64,000 nt of DNA from positions 30,277 through 94,276 of the forward strand of contig JAUCQB010000110.1 of assembly GCA_030372985.1 (NCBI GenBank), written 5' to 3'. Both the position numbers and the translations under genes were made by a program. The notes under the pieces are model-generated. The model was not told the DNA's origin. It saw only the letters and a program-made list of their open reading frames with translations, and made no database searches. This DNA comes from Phycisphaerae bacterium. Lineage in GTDB: Bacteria; Planctomycetota; Phycisphaerae; UBA1845; PWPN01. Below, in pieces: positions 1-8,863 of the stretch. Every line of letters starts with the position of its first letter. Within the stretch, counting starts at the first letter, position 1.

Positions 1-445
1 ACGCCGACTACACAACGTAGGATTCGGGTTACAGCGAGGGGCCCCGCCAAGATCGAGCATCCATTGCCACCGGTCGCTGCTGAACCACCGAACGGTCCGC
101 TCCATGTCCGGCCGAACGGCTGGACCGGCAGGGAGCCGAAAGGATATCCCGAAAACAGGCGAAAAATCGACGGTTTTCAGCAGACACCAGGCACGGCTCG
201 GCTGATTCTCGAGCCGTTTCGCGGGTTTCCGGGAGAACGTGCGGCCGGCCGGGGAAGCCGTCGTTTCCCTCGGAACAACCATGCACACCTGTGAAAACCC
301 TTGATAAAACTTGCTTGCGCGTCCCCCGCCATAAAAAAATCCAATATTTTCAAGGGTTTTCGCTGGACGAACCGACAGAAGGTCAGTATTATTCGCCGCA
401 AATCGGGCCGGTGGGCGGCCCGGGTCTTTTACAAGGAGGTTTGTA
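1..445. other. intergenic, no gene recognised
   Basis: I see no convincing coding sequence. Short open frames on both strands here have no recognisable motifs. The stretch just before the HU gene (about 330-355) is AT-rich and may hold its promoter, but no clear -35/-10 pair with normal spacing is visible. Confidence 0.5.
433..440 (+). promoter_or_regulatory. strong ribosome binding site of the HU gene
   Basis: AAGGAGGT lies five bases before the ATG at 446. It is a near-perfect anti-16S match, fixes the start and fits high expression of a nucleoid protein. Confidence 0.85.
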
Positions 446-757
446 ATGGCCAAACTCACAAAATCGGCCACCGCCAAGACGCTTGCCGAAAAGGTTGGGA
501 TCTCCCGCAAGCAGGCAATGATCTTCATGGAGGAGTTGGCGACACTGGCCTACAAGGAGGCCAAGAACAGCTTCACGCTGCCGGGTCTTGGCAAGCTGGT
601 GCTGGTCAACCGGAAAGCCCGCATGGGCCGCAATCCGGCGACCGGCGAGGCGATCAAGATTCCGGCCAAGAAGGTCGTGAAGTTCCGTGTTGCCAAGGCC
701 TGCAAGGATGCAATCCTTGGGACCGCCGGCAAGAAGGCTCCCAAGAAGAAGAAGTAA
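446..757 (+). CDS. HU-family nucleoid DNA-binding protein
   Basis: A 103-residue histone-like protein of the HU/IHF family, which dimerises and bends DNA non-specifically in the nucleoid. The N-terminal helices are followed by the family signature around residues 48-75: PGLGKL, then the DNA-binding arm with GRNPATGEAIKIPA, then KKVVKFRVAK. The length is about 10 residues over the usual 90 because of a lysine-rich tail (KKAPKKKK), a variant seen in planctomycete HU proteins. The start is fixed by an AAGGAGGT five bases upstream. It stands alone, with a possible terminator downstream. I cannot tell HU-alpha/beta or IHF apart. Confidence 0.95.
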   Translation: MAKLTKSATAKTLAEKVGISRKQAMIFMEELATLAYKEAKNSFTLPGLGKLVLVNRKARMGRNPATGEAIKIPAKKVVKFRVAKACKDAILGTAGKKAPKKKK

Positions 758-854
758 GCCCACAGGGTTCGGCCGTCGCAACGCCACGATCCGCGACGGA
801 TGACAGCCGAAACGAACCATCGCGTTGAGAGGCTCCTTGGGAGCAGCCGGCGCT

Positions 855-916
855 GATCGCCGCGAGATTCCGGTCTGGGATATCCGAGGCCAGGGTTTCG
901 CGGCGATCCCCTTTTT
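855..916 (+). terminator. probable Rho-independent terminator after HU
   Basis: GATCGCCGCGA (855-865) and TCGCGGCGATC (898-908) are an 11-bp perfect inverted repeat with a 32-base loop, followed by CC and five T (about 909-916). The loop is long for a classical terminator, so this could also be another structured element. Confidence 0.45.
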
Positions 917-1042
917 CAGGCCGATTCATGGCGAAGGGCGCGCAGCCGAAAGGCCGGCATCAGGCCGGCCGACGGGCAAGTGTTTGCCCGTCACATCAAT
1001 CGTGCAGGAAGCTTGCCCTGTCTCGATTGGCTTTCACGATGG

Positions 1043-1369
1043 TCAAGACGCGGGCTGGGCGGTCGCGCGTCGGCACATGGAGACCAATTGGGCTACTTCC
1101 GTGGCAACGTCGCTGACGCAGTGGGCCGCCTTCGCCGATTGTTCCAGGGCGGCGGCCATCTCACCGATCGTTTCAAAGCCAAAGCCGCCGCTGGCCCCTT
1201 TCAACTGGTGGGCCAGGCGTACAAGCTCGGCAGGGTCATTTAACGCCACCGCGTGCTCAATCGCCTGAACGCGATGCTGGAGGTTGCCAACAAAACCCTC
1301 AAGCGATTCCATCATGACCGGGTTGTCACTCAGAGAGCTGAAGATCGGCGATGCGTCTATCGAGGCCAT
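1043..1369 (-). CDS. HPt (histidine phosphotransfer) domain protein
   Basis: About 108 residues that form a single four-helix HPt domain. The phosphoacceptor motif HQLKGASGGFGFE sits about two thirds along, with the flanking pattern (LVRLAHQLKG, then AALEQSAKA) usual for Hpt modules. Such proteins relay phosphate between hybrid histidine kinases and response regulators in the cytoplasm. I chose ATG at 1369 because GGAGA lies eight bases upstream. The frame stays open to a GTG at 1588, but that extension is proline/arginine-rich without homology. It follows accD on the same strand. No kinase partner is next to it. Confidence 0.8.
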   Translation of the reverse strand: MASIDASPIFSSLSDNPVMMESLEGFVGNLQHRVQAIEHAVALNDPAELVRLAHQLKGASGGFGFETIGEMAAALEQSAKAAHCVSDVATEVAQLVSMCRRATAQPAS

Positions 1370-1591
1370 CGGATTTGTCTCCGCGGTTTCGGAAGCCCGA
1401 ACGCGGACCCCTCTGAGCTCGGACTCAGCAGAAGGCCCGCCAGTCATATCGGCCGGCCGGGGAAGTCGCGTGACCACGGGAATGACAGGTTTGTCCGCGG
1501 TACCGTTATCGGCCCTTGGATGCTGGAGAGGGATGTGACGGCCCGGAGCCCTCGCCGAGGCTGAAATCGGCCAAGAAAGGCCGTTCACCGC

Positions 1592-2506
1592 TCATTTACC
1601 CGCGTAATCGATGATGCGGGCAATCTCAGTTCGCAGATTCTTTCGGTGGACGATTCGATCCACGAATCCGTGCTCGAGCATGAACTCGGCCGACTGGAAG
1701 CCTTTGGGTAACTTGGCCTTGATGGTGTTTTCGATCACGCGTGGGCCCGCAAAGCCGACCATCGCCCCGGGCTCGGCCAAATGGATGTCGCCCAGCGATG
1801 CGAAACTCGCGGCCACCCCCGCGGTGGTCGGATCGGTCATGACCACGATGTACAACCCACCCGCGTCGTCCATTCGGGCAACGGCCGAGGAGGTCTTGGC
1901 CATCTGCACCAGCGAAACCATTCCTTCCTGCATGCGGGCGCCGCCAGAGGCGGTCACCACGACGAAAGGAATGTTCTCATCCGTGGCCCGTTCCAGGGAA
2001 GCAGTCACCTTCTCCCCCACCACCGCGCCCATCGAAGCCATGATGAAGAATGGGTCCATCACGGCCAGGATCACCGGTCGGCCGCGGATGAAGGCCTTGC
2101 CGGTCACGACGGCCTCAAGTTCGCCGGATTTCTCCTGTGCCTGCTGAAGTCGATCCTTGTACTTGCCGCGATCTGAGAACTTCAGCGGGTCGGTGCTGAC
2201 CAGGCCGGCGAGAAACTCCTCGAACGTATCAGGGTCAACCAGTTGCCTGATCCGCGTCCTGGCCGGGATGCGGTGGTGGTATCCGCACTCCGGACAGACG
2301 TGTAGGTTCTCCTCCAGGGCCTTTTGGTAAACAGTCGCCTGACAGGACGGACACTGAGTCCACAGTCCTGCCGGGACGTCGACACGATTCAAAACCGGCG
2401 GCGGGGTGGCTGCCGGGGCATTGTTGGGTGCGTCTGCCAAATGAAGTCTCCCGGGTGCTGGTCGGGGGTCTCGGGACCACTCCCGCTCCCCAACGGGGAC
2501 CCTCAT
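1592..2506 (-). CDS. accD: acetyl-CoA carboxylase carboxyltransferase subunit beta
   Basis: Beta subunit of the carboxyltransferase that moves CO2 from biotin to acetyl-CoA, giving malonyl-CoA for fatty-acid synthesis. Seen: a four-cysteine zinc ribbon (CPSC at 52-55, CPEC at 71-74) and the crotonase-like carboxyltransferase core with SGGARMQEG, PTTAGVAASFASLGD and the conserved end of the family (GFQSAEFMLEHGFVDRIV). The length of 304 matches E. coli AccD. An alternative TTG start at 2440 has a good GGGAG and gives 282 residues, closer to short AccD forms. The extra N-terminal 22 residues look unconserved. accA is not in the window. Confidence 0.95.
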   Translation of the reverse strand: MRVPVGEREWSRDPRPAPGRLHLADAPNNAPAATPPPVLNRVDVPAGLWTQCPSCQATVYQKALEENLHVCPECGYHHRIPARTRIRQLVDPDTFEEFLAGLVSTDPLKFSDRGKYKDRLQQAQEKSGELEAVVTGKAFIRGRPVILAVMDPFFIMASMGAVVGEKVTASLERATDENIPFVVVTASGGARMQEGMVSLVQMAKTSSAVARMDDAGGLYIVVMTDPTTAGVAASFASLGDIHLAEPGAMVGFAGPRVIENTIKAKLPKGFQSAEFMLEHGFVDRIVHRKNLRTEIARIIDYAGK

Positions 2507-3241
2507 TCTTACGAATTTCGGCCGCAGTTGTCCACCCCTGCCCCCCCGCCGAATTCAGGGAGGCATGAAACTCTGGGTAGCCCTTTTAGAGCCGTGACCG
2601 TACTTGCCCCGGCGTAGCCTGCTGTGGAAGCCGGAGGGAAGTGGCCCTCTTCCTGCACCCTGGACGCAGGCGAGGGGCCATTGACCGATTCGCACAAGCG
2701 GGTCAAGGGCGGGCCAGACCACAAAGTTGCCACACCATAAAGGGGTTGCTCCCTTACGGTCGACTCGGGGAACCAGGGTCGCTGTTCGGGGAGACACCGT
2801 AGTGTCTCCCCACCCCGATTCTGTCACGGGTCTGACGAGAACCGTTGCTCCTGCTTTCGCAAGATCTGGACGCTACGTCCTATAATATCATCAATTCTGA
2901 GAATCAAAACGACATTCGTTCAACAGATGACTTCTTAGGATGTTCTAAAACAGGGGCTTCATCGTGGTATTCGAGTCGCGGTAGCCACAATGAACACGTT
3001 CGACGTCGATATCGAGAGCGTGGCGATGTATTACACGACAGACCGCACTCTGAGCCGGTTGACGGCGGAACTGGAGATCGGTGACGCTTCTTCTGAGGCC
3101 AGGTATGGCTATGAGGTGACCGGGACATCGACCGTGGACAGCAGGTCACTGACCTACGAGGGCGTCCAGGACGCTGTCCCCCCACCCAGCCCCCAGTCCC
3201 CAGCTCCGGTTTTCTCAGACCTGATGTTCGTCTTCCGCCTT
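2507..3241. other. long intergenic region
   Basis: I see no secure gene in these 735 bases. A TATAAT at about 2881 lies in a locally AT-rich stretch. A plus-strand frame opening with an ATG at 2990 runs antisense across the sugar isomerase gene, and I do not believe it. The last part (3181-3215) holds a heptamer array, listed separately. Confidence 0.45.
3187..3215. repeat. heptamer-period array (n)
   Basis: Seven-base period: agccccc, agtcccc, agctccg, gttttct from 3188. It begins 27 bases beyond the stop of the isomerase gene (read on the minus strand). It is one of the degenerate heptamer arrays of this window. Confidence 0.55.
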
Positions 3242-4117
3242 TCACACATCGCAGATCCGGAAGGCGTTCTCCAGGGCCTTGACGGGATCGCGAGCCGGCA
3301 CGAATTCCTGTCCTACGAAGCCCTTGTAGCCGGTCTCGACGATGGCCCGCATGATGGCCGGGTAGTAGATTTCCTGAGTCTCGTCGATCTCGTGACGACC
3401 GGGGTTGCCGCCGGTGTGATAGTGCAGGATGTACTGGTGGTTCTCCCGGATCGTCCGGATGATGTCGCCTTCCATGATCTGCGCGTGGTAGATGTCGTAG
3501 AGAATGCCGAACCGGGGCGAGCCGACCTGCTTGGCGACGGCCACGCCAAAGGCCATGTTGTCGAACTGGTAATCCTTGTGGTCGACCTTGCTGTTGAGGT
3601 ACTCGATGCAGATGTTGACCTTCATCTTCTCGGCGAGGCCGACAACCCGCTTGACGCCGTCGACGCAGTTGCGGATGCCCTCTTCGTCGGAGATGCCGTT
3701 GCGGTTGCCCGAAAAGCAGATGACGTTGGGCATGCCGGCCTCGGCGGCCAGTTCGATGTTCTTGCGGAACTCGGCCTCGCAGCGGTCGTGGTTCTCGCGG
3801 CGGTTGAGGCAGTCCGTCAGCTTGCCGGCACCGGGCACCATCGCGCAGGTCAGGCCGTGCTTCTTGGCCGTCGGCCAATCCTCCGGGCCGACCAGCTCGA
3901 TGGACTGATAGCCGATCCGGACGCAATGCCGGGCCAACTCGTCCATGGTCATCTTGCCGTAGCACCACTTGGACACGGACTGGCGAATCCGCCCCTTGGC
4001 CGGGGCCGCAGCGGCAGGCTCGCCCTTTGCCAGATCAGCGGCCATCATCGCCCCGGCCGTCCCGGCGGCCACTTGACCCAAGACTGCTCTTCGTGACACG
4101 CGGTTGTGTGATTGCAT
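3242..4117 (-). CDS. TAT-exported TIM-barrel sugar isomerase/epimerase (hydroxypyruvate isomerase-like)
   Basis: A 291-residue AP-endonuclease-2/xylose-isomerase-like TIM barrel, close to the hydroxypyruvate isomerase (Hyi) subfamily. Metal-ligand signatures are visible in the order expected: CIEYLN, FGILYDIYHAQ, HYHTGGNPGRHE and FVGQEFVP near the end. The N-terminus carries a twin-arginine signal (SRRAVLGQ, then an Ala/Gly-rich stretch and AAAAPAKG), so it is probably exported folded with its metal. Such periplasmic isomerases are abundant in planctomycetes and are thought to act in polysaccharide breakdown. The true substrate is unknown. It is transcribed alone, with flanking non-coding DNA on both sides. 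Confidence 0.85.
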   Translation of the reverse strand: MQSHNRVSRRAVLGQVAAGTAGAMMAADLAKGEPAAAAPAKGRIRQSVSKWCYGKMTMDELARHCVRIGYQSIELVGPEDWPTAKKHGLTCAMVPGAGKLTDCLNRRENHDRCEAEFRKNIELAAEAGMPNVICFSGNRNGISDEEGIRNCVDGVKRVVGLAEKMKVNICIEYLNSKVDHKDYQFDNMAFGVAVAKQVGSPRFGILYDIYHAQIMEGDIIRTIRENHQYILHYHTGGNPGRHEIDETQEIYYPAIMRAIVETGYKGFVGQEFVPARDPVKALENAFRICDV

Positions 4118-4595
4118 CGGTGTTCCTCCTCATTCGCGGTCATTATAAGGCCAATCGGGCCGTCAGAACACGACGCGGCGACGGCCCCCTTCTCCCCTTC
4201 CCAAGGGGGGACCGAGGTAGACCGAATTGCCATCAATCAACCTTGAGTGTCAGCCCACCTTTGCGGTCTTCGCAGCTCTGCGTGAGACTTGAACGAGGGA
4301 TGAACCGCCAAGCCGCCAAGAATTCGACGACGCGGGCAGTCCCGCATCCAGCCACCACCGTTAGAGGCGGACAATCGCTATAATGGAAAGAGCGTGGTTG
4401 CCACTTTCCACACGCACCCGAACCTGCCCGTGGACGAGCATGGGCGAGAATGGGAGCAAGGCCCGAGCGAATCCGAGTGCCGCTGACACCGGCGTCGGAG
4501 GCTCAAAGGGTATGTGATCAGCCGGATGCTCGTTTACGAGATTGGCGCAGAAGCGAGCGTCTCGGTGCCGGAAAACGCGACGAGGTACTCTTGCC
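4118..4595. other. intergenic region with degenerate repeat
   Basis: There is no gene. From about 4258 to 4335 lies a repetitive stretch (ctttgcgg, tcttcgca, ctctgcg; then aaccgcca, agccgcca) whose two halves are partly complementary; see the separate repeat entry. TATAAT occurs at 4379-4384. Confidence 0.4.
4258..4335. repeat. degenerate 8-9-base period repeat with partly complementary halves
   Basis: The left half has the words ctttgcgg / tcttcgc / tctgcgtga and the right half has ccgccaag twice. The right half is roughly the reverse complement of the left, so a loose hairpin is possible. It differs from the heptamer arrays in period and is not beside a stop codon. Confidence 0.35.
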
Positions 4596-4811
4596 ATGAT
4601 CCTGCTTCTGAATCCACTTCTCGAAGGACTCGAGGCCGCTCGACGCGCCGCCCCGGACGCGATCAATCAGGACGACGAAGTGACAGTGGACGATCAAGGC
4701 GATCACTGGATCTTCGAGTTCATCCCGCAAGGAGACATGCTCGGTGGCGGCGCGCGCATTTGGATCGCCAAAGATGGTTTTCAGGTCCTGAGGGTCATTC
4801 GGGGGCAGTGA
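4596..4811 (+). CDS. small conserved-looking protein, function unknown
   Basis: A 71-residue acidic protein. The C-terminal half, with FEFIPQGD followed by GGGARIWIAKDGFQVLRV, resembles the strand pair that ends proteins of the NTF2-fold immunity (YbbC/YhhH) type, where 'GGGARVxIDKxTGxVLxVI' is common. That similarity is judged by eye and may not hold. I took ATG at 4596 (with GAGG about 11 bases upstream) rather than an upstream in-frame start at 4542, because the N-terminal addition is basic and not conserved-looking. A TATAAT lies 210 bases upstream. There are no operon partners on this strand. Confidence 0.5.
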   Translation: MILLLNPLLEGLEAARRAAPDAINQDDEVTVDDQGDHWIFEFIPQGDMLGGGARIWIAKDGFQVLRVIRGQ

Positions 4812-4962
4812 AGCACGAGCCCGACAGGTGGTGCCGACGCCCTCGTCGGCACTTCCTTTCTCGGAGTGCAAACCCGCAACCCATCATCGAGCCCGCAGCC
4901 ATCCGCTGCGGCGGATGGATGGGGCACCCGCTCACCCTATCACGAATAATATATGTGAAAAC

Positions 4963-5141
4963 GGTAGGGCACGGTCGGAGCCGCCGGAGGGGGCGCAGAC
5001 CTGCCGGTCCTGGCTGCAGAATATGGCAGGTCTCGGTCGCTGCGGCGACCTCGACGCTGCCCTACCGACCGGCCCCGTCGGTTTGCGCGCATATTGCACG
5101 CTGCCGATCGTCGCTTCCCCACCTGAAAGAAACAGGTGGGG
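4963..5141. repeat. nested inverted-repeat element
   Basis: Four perfect stems can be read: GGTAGGGCA (4963-4971) with TGCCCTACC (5058-5066), enclosing AGACCTGCC (4997-5005) with GGCAGGTCT (5025-5033) and GGTCGC-tgcg-GCGACC (5035-5050); then CCCCACCT (5117-5124) with AGGTGGGG (5134-5141). No poly-T follows, so these are not ordinary terminators. The element may be a structured RNA, a MITE-like repeat or a transcript-end structure of the DUF4139 gene. Confidence 0.6.
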
Positions 5142-5171
5142 CACCCAGTGATCGACCAGCCGACCGCGTCT

Positions 5172-5213
5172 CATTCTCAATTCCACATTCACCATTCTTC
5201 ATTCCCAGTCATT
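5172..5213. repeat. heptamer array, family A copy (a)
   Basis: The units are cattctc, aattcca, cattcac, cattctt, cattccc, agtcatt, directly followed by attgcgatcagcaacgc. It lies 21 bases beyond the stop of the DUF4139 gene. The unit order matches copies at 20049 (plus) and 22674-22640 (minus). Confidence 0.75.
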
Positions 5214-5233
5214 GCGATCAGCAACGCCGGGGC

Positions 5234-7330
5234 TCACTCGACATCGAGCGACAGGATGTAAGCCTCCAGTTCTTTCCGCTTGTTCTCCTCGGCCTGGCGC
5301 AGCTCGGAGACCTGGCCTTTGAGCTTCTCGATCTGCGTTTCGACGTCGTCGAACTTCTTGAGCTGCCGCTGGTACGGGTCACTGCCTTGCTGGAGCGTCT
5401 TGAGATTCTCACGGATGCGGGCCTGCTCTTCGACCGCCTTCTTGAGCTCACTCTCCTGCAGCTCGCGAGCGCGGACCAGGTCGTACAGCTCGCTGCGCAG
5501 AGCGATCACCTTTTCGAGGGCCTGCTTGACGGCCGGACTGATCACCTTGCTGCGGAGGAAGAATCGAACCGCATCCTGGTCACTGTCGATCAGGGCCAGC
5601 GTCTGATCGGAGACTCGTTCGAGCTGGACCTTCTGGGCAACCGTCTTCCCGGCCGGGACGCTCGTCTTGAACCGCAGAATGCTCTGGGTTCGCTCGAACG
5701 GCTCCTTCGGCTCGATCAGCGTCCAGTCGGCGGTGTACGGCTGCTCGATGATCACCTCGCGATCCTTCTTGTCCTTGTTGCGAACAGTGTACTCGCGGGT
5801 GTCCACGTGCTTGTGCTTGTGCCACAGGACGCCTTTGACGATCCGGAGACTGACGATGTCGTCGGGCTGGGGCTTGCGGTCGACGATGACCTCGGCCGAC
5901 AGGTCGAGCGCGTAAGCAAGGAGCCGTTTTTCCGCGGGCTTGAAGTCCGGGAGCTTGGCGTCGCCCGCGTAGACATTCTCATCGAAAACAGTGATCGGGC
6001 CCTGCATGAGGTTCAGGTCGGTCGTGTTTTCGAGGATGAAACCGTTGAGCGGGTGCTTGGGGTGGGTCGCGGGGTTGAAGATACTCACCTTCTGGGCCGA
6101 GACCTCCTGATTGACGATCGGCAACATCGCCGACCGCTGGCGGGCGATGCTGACGGGGGTATTGATCACGTATTTGAACAGTTCCCCAGCCGACTGGGCC
6201 TCGGCCACCGACTGCACGCCGTGGTCGGCAAGATCAAGCACGCCATCCGCATCCGCGTCCCTCATGGCCAAAAGTGCGCTGCCGGCGTAACGGCCCGCCG
6301 CATCACCGGCCGTTCTTGCTCTGGCCGCTCCTGCCGCAGCTGCGGCTTCTTCGCGGGGCCCCGGCGCCTTGGCGGCTGCCATTGCCAGTCGGGCCGGGGC
6401 CGGAGCAGCAGCCGGTGCCTGTGGGACACCCGCCTCAAGGGTCGGCGGGCGGAGCGATGCGTACAGCTCGAGTTCCTCCTTGGGCCGGGGCACGTACAGC
6501 GGCGTGTAAAGATCCATGGTGAAGGAGATCGGCCGGCCCGAGACCAGCGAGAGGCGCACATCCCTCCAATCTTCCTCGGTGGCGTTTTCGACCGTGGCCC
6601 AGCCCTGAAGGAACGGCTTCTTGTCTGGCGAGAGCACCAACCGGTAGCTTGTCTTCCAGATCGGAGCTTCGAGCAGATACGAGGCTCGCACAAGGCGTTT
6701 GCCCTGCCCGGCGAACTGGATGGTCACGCCCTTCTTGTCGGCTTCATGGCTGCCCGCCAGGGTTTCCAGGGCCTTGCGCAGCTCGCCCTCCAGTTTCTCG
6801 TTGGTCAGCTTGATTCCCCGGATATCCGAGACCCGCAACTGCTGCAGGCCGGTATCACTGAGCACGTTGAGCAGGTCGATTTCGATGATTTCCTTGTCGA
6901 CGGCGATCTTCTGCTTCTCGACGCCGACGATGACGCCGCGAATCGCCTGAGCCCCGGTGATCTCGACCGGTTCTCCGCGAAGCTGATCGAGCAGGTTGGC
7001 CATCGTGGGCTTGCCGGTGATATTGACGGCGAAGCTCTTGAGTGTCTTCTCGATCGGGTCGCGCGAAGCGTAGCCGACGGCATTGACCGTGCCGCCGCCC
7101 AGGTCCTGAACGACCAGTGACTTGAGGATGTCGTTGATCTGGTCGGTTCGGAACTTGAGCTCGGCGGCGGTGTTGCCGTCGACCTCGGCCTCGCGCTCGA
7201 AGAAGCCCACCCCGCTGGAGAACAGGGCAATCCTCGATACCTTCAGCTCGGCCTCCTGGGCAATCAACAACGTCGGAACCGCCAAACCGACAACAAGCAC
7301 CCCTGCCAACGGCAAAACCGGTCGAATCAT
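5234..7330 (-). CDS. secreted DUF4139-domain protein
   Basis: 698 residues. A signal peptide (residues 1-24, ending AQEA) is followed by a domain of unknown function with a beta-rich N-terminal half, a central low-complexity Ala/Arg/Glu stretch (about 320-380), the DUF4139 core (about 390-580, including a LxGPITVFD-like stretch typical of this family) and a C-terminal coiled coil (about 600-690, ending in long Glu/Lys/Gln helices). Family members are thought to be mucoidy/autotransporter-like envelope proteins; no enzymatic role is established. The start at 7330 has a clear GGAGT. The frame remains open upstream to 7570, but that part is unlike protein. It is single on the minus strand, with the TPR gene further upstream. 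Confidence 0.85.
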   Translation of the reverse strand: MIRPVLPLAGVLVVGLAVPTLLIAQEAELKVSRIALFSSGVGFFEREAEVDGNTAAELKFRTDQINDILKSLVVQDLGGGTVNAVGYASRDPIEKTLKSFAVNITGKPTMANLLDQLRGEPVEITGAQAIRGVIVGVEKQKIAVDKEIIEIDLLNVLSDTGLQQLRVSDIRGIKLTNEKLEGELRKALETLAGSHEADKKGVTIQFAGQGKRLVRASYLLEAPIWKTSYRLVLSPDKKPFLQGWATVENATEEDWRDVRLSLVSGRPISFTMDLYTPLYVPRPKEELELYASLRPPTLEAGVPQAPAAAPAPARLAMAAAKAPGPREEAAAAAGAARARTAGDAAGRYAGSALLAMRDADADGVLDLADHGVQSVAEAQSAGELFKYVINTPVSIARQRSAMLPIVNQEVSAQKVSIFNPATHPKHPLNGFILENTTDLNLMQGPITVFDENVYAGDAKLPDFKPAEKRLLAYALDLSAEVIVDRKPQPDDIVSLRIVKGVLWHKHKHVDTREYTVRNKDKKDREVIIEQPYTADWTLIEPKEPFERTQSILRFKTSVPAGKTVAQKVQLERVSDQTLALIDSDQDAVRFFLRSKVISPAVKQALEKVIALRSELYDLVRARELQESELKKAVEEQARIRENLKTLQQGSDPYQRQLKKFDDVETQIEKLKGQVSELRQAEENKRKELEAYILSLDVE

Positions 7331-7472
7331 GACATCACTCCTTTCAGATGCTGAGGAAGCACTGTATTGAGACCAGGTCCAGTGGTTAGACGCATGGGGC
7401 CGCCCCCGGTTCCCGGAACCGGGCCGTTTCCCGGAAGAATCGCTCCGCCACGCGGCGGCCGGGCCACGGAAG

Positions 7473-8693
7473 CTACTTGGCCTTTGCGCGTGCTGCGGCC
7501 TCGGCCTTCTGCCGATCCAGCACCACGTCGGGCGGCGTGCAGTGTGGCAGAAGCCGGTCGGACAGGGCATTGGTCGGATCGAGTGCTTTGGCCTTGGCCA
7601 GCGGCTCGTAAGCAGCGTCTTTCTGGCCGGAGTAGAAGCGGACGTAGCCCAGCATGATCAGCCGCTCGACGCTTGAGGGCGACTGGGCCAGAGCCGACTC
7701 CAGCGCCCGGACCTGGGCTTCGAAGTCCGCCGGCCGCCCGTAATCGCCGCGCATGTCGTAGTCCAGCAGCACGAGCTTGGGCTGCAGTTCGAAGGCCCGG
7801 GCCAGGAATAGCATGGCCTCGCGATAACGGCCGGTGGCAAACAGGGCATGGGCGGCGTAGATGCGCGCGGCGGGATCACCCTGGTCGGTCTCGGCGGCAA
7901 GCTTGAAGGCGTCGATCGCCTGGCGATATTTCCCCTCTTTGTAGAACTTGAGACCCCTGTCCATGGCGTTCAGGGCGTGAACGGCCACCGACTCCTGCCG
8001 TTCGGTCGAGGTCTTGTGGAATCGCCAGTAGTTGTACCCGCTGGTGAAGCCGAAACGGTAGGCATCGCCCCAGGACTCGCCGGGATAGTAGCTGTAGCCG
8101 CTGTCGTACGGTCCGTACCCGTATCCGTACCCGCCGTACCCGTACCCATAGCCCCAGGGCCTGCCGCCGAAGCTGAGATAACTGTTCCACTCCCGGTCCG
8201 CGGGGCTCATTTCGCTGGGCGGCATCTGCACGTAGGGCGGTGGCGCATACACATACGGAGCCGGAACGGGATACACATACGCGCCGTCCGGCATGGGCTG
8301 CAGTTGCCCCTCGGCAGGCTGTTCGGTCTGGGGCTGCTGGCCGTCGTTCTGTCCCGCTCTGAAAATGGCCCTTTGAACGGGCTTGGCCGCCGCATCTGCG
8401 CCGGCCGTTTTGCCCTTTGGGGCTACAGGTGCCGGCGAGGCCTCCGCCGGCCGGGCCGGTTCAGCCGGCAATTCGGTGCCCGGCCTCGGGATGGTCACCA
8501 GCCTTTTGAGGGCCGTCCGGACCACTCCCGTCTCGGCCGGTGCGGTCGTCGTGGTTTTGACCACCGTCACCGCCGGCTGGGACGTCGCGGCCGACACCGG
8601 TCGCGGGTTCAGGGCAGTCCAGGCCACAAGGACAAGACCAGACAACAACAAAGAGGTAAAAAAGGGCGTGGCAGAGCTTCCCCGTATCGACAT
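7473..8693 (-). CDS. exported TPR protein with Tyr/Gly-rich segment
   Basis: 406 residues. An N-terminal signal/anchor (about 10-30) is followed by a Pro/Ala/Thr-rich stretch, then a segment of short Gly-Tyr repeats (YGYGYGGYGYGYG, about residues 180-200), then TPR-like helices (about 230-380: ALNAMDRGLKFYKEGKYRQA, then AARIYAAHALFATGRYREA). Such proteins are scaffolds, probably periplasmic here. GGAGG sits seven bases before the ATG at 8693. The 3' end is 142 bases upstream of the DUF4139 start on the same strand, so they could be co-transcribed. No specific partner can be named. Confidence 0.8.
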   Translation of the reverse strand: MSIRGSSATPFFTSLLLSGLVLVAWTALNPRPVSAATSQPAVTVVKTTTTAPAETGVVRTALKRLVTIPRPGTELPAEPARPAEASPAPVAPKGKTAGADAAAKPVQRAIFRAGQNDGQQPQTEQPAEGQLQPMPDGAYVYPVPAPYVYAPPPYVQMPPSEMSPADREWNSYLSFGGRPWGYGYGYGGYGYGYGPYDSGYSYYPGESWGDAYRFGFTSGYNYWRFHKTSTERQESVAVHALNAMDRGLKFYKEGKYRQAIDAFKLAAETDQGDPAARIYAAHALFATGRYREAMLFLARAFELQPKLVLLDYDMRGDYGRPADFEAQVRALESALAQSPSSVERLIMLGYVRFYSGQKDAAYEPLAKAKALDPTNALSDRLLPHCTPPDVVLDRQKAEAAARAKAK

Positions 8694-8863
8694 GGCACGC
8701 CTCCAATGCTTCCTGATGGGTCTGTGCGGCACGTCCTCCTCATTATCAATACACAACGGCCGAATGGCAAGATGCAGTCTCACAGCAGCCGACCACAGCT
8801 AAACTCATGCCTGGCAATGCCTTGCAGGAATTGCCCCGGCCACGGGCGCTACGCAGCGTTGCA

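Larger units (their letters stand above)
4812..5233. other. non-coding region rich in inverted repeats
   Basis: There is no gene in these 422 bases. They hold a nested set of hairpins (4963-5141) and a heptamer array (5172-5213), both listed separately. Confidence 0.55.

Noticed and set aside
2990..4096. 368-codon plus-strand open frame
   Set aside because: Mostly antisense to the sugar isomerase. The first 80 codons outside that gene show no recognisable motif, so I could not support it.
4514..7120. 868-codon plus-strand open frame
   Set aside because: It lies antisense to the DUF4139 gene, which has a signal peptide, a clear ribosome site and domain structure. Long antisense frames are expected in GC-rich DNA.
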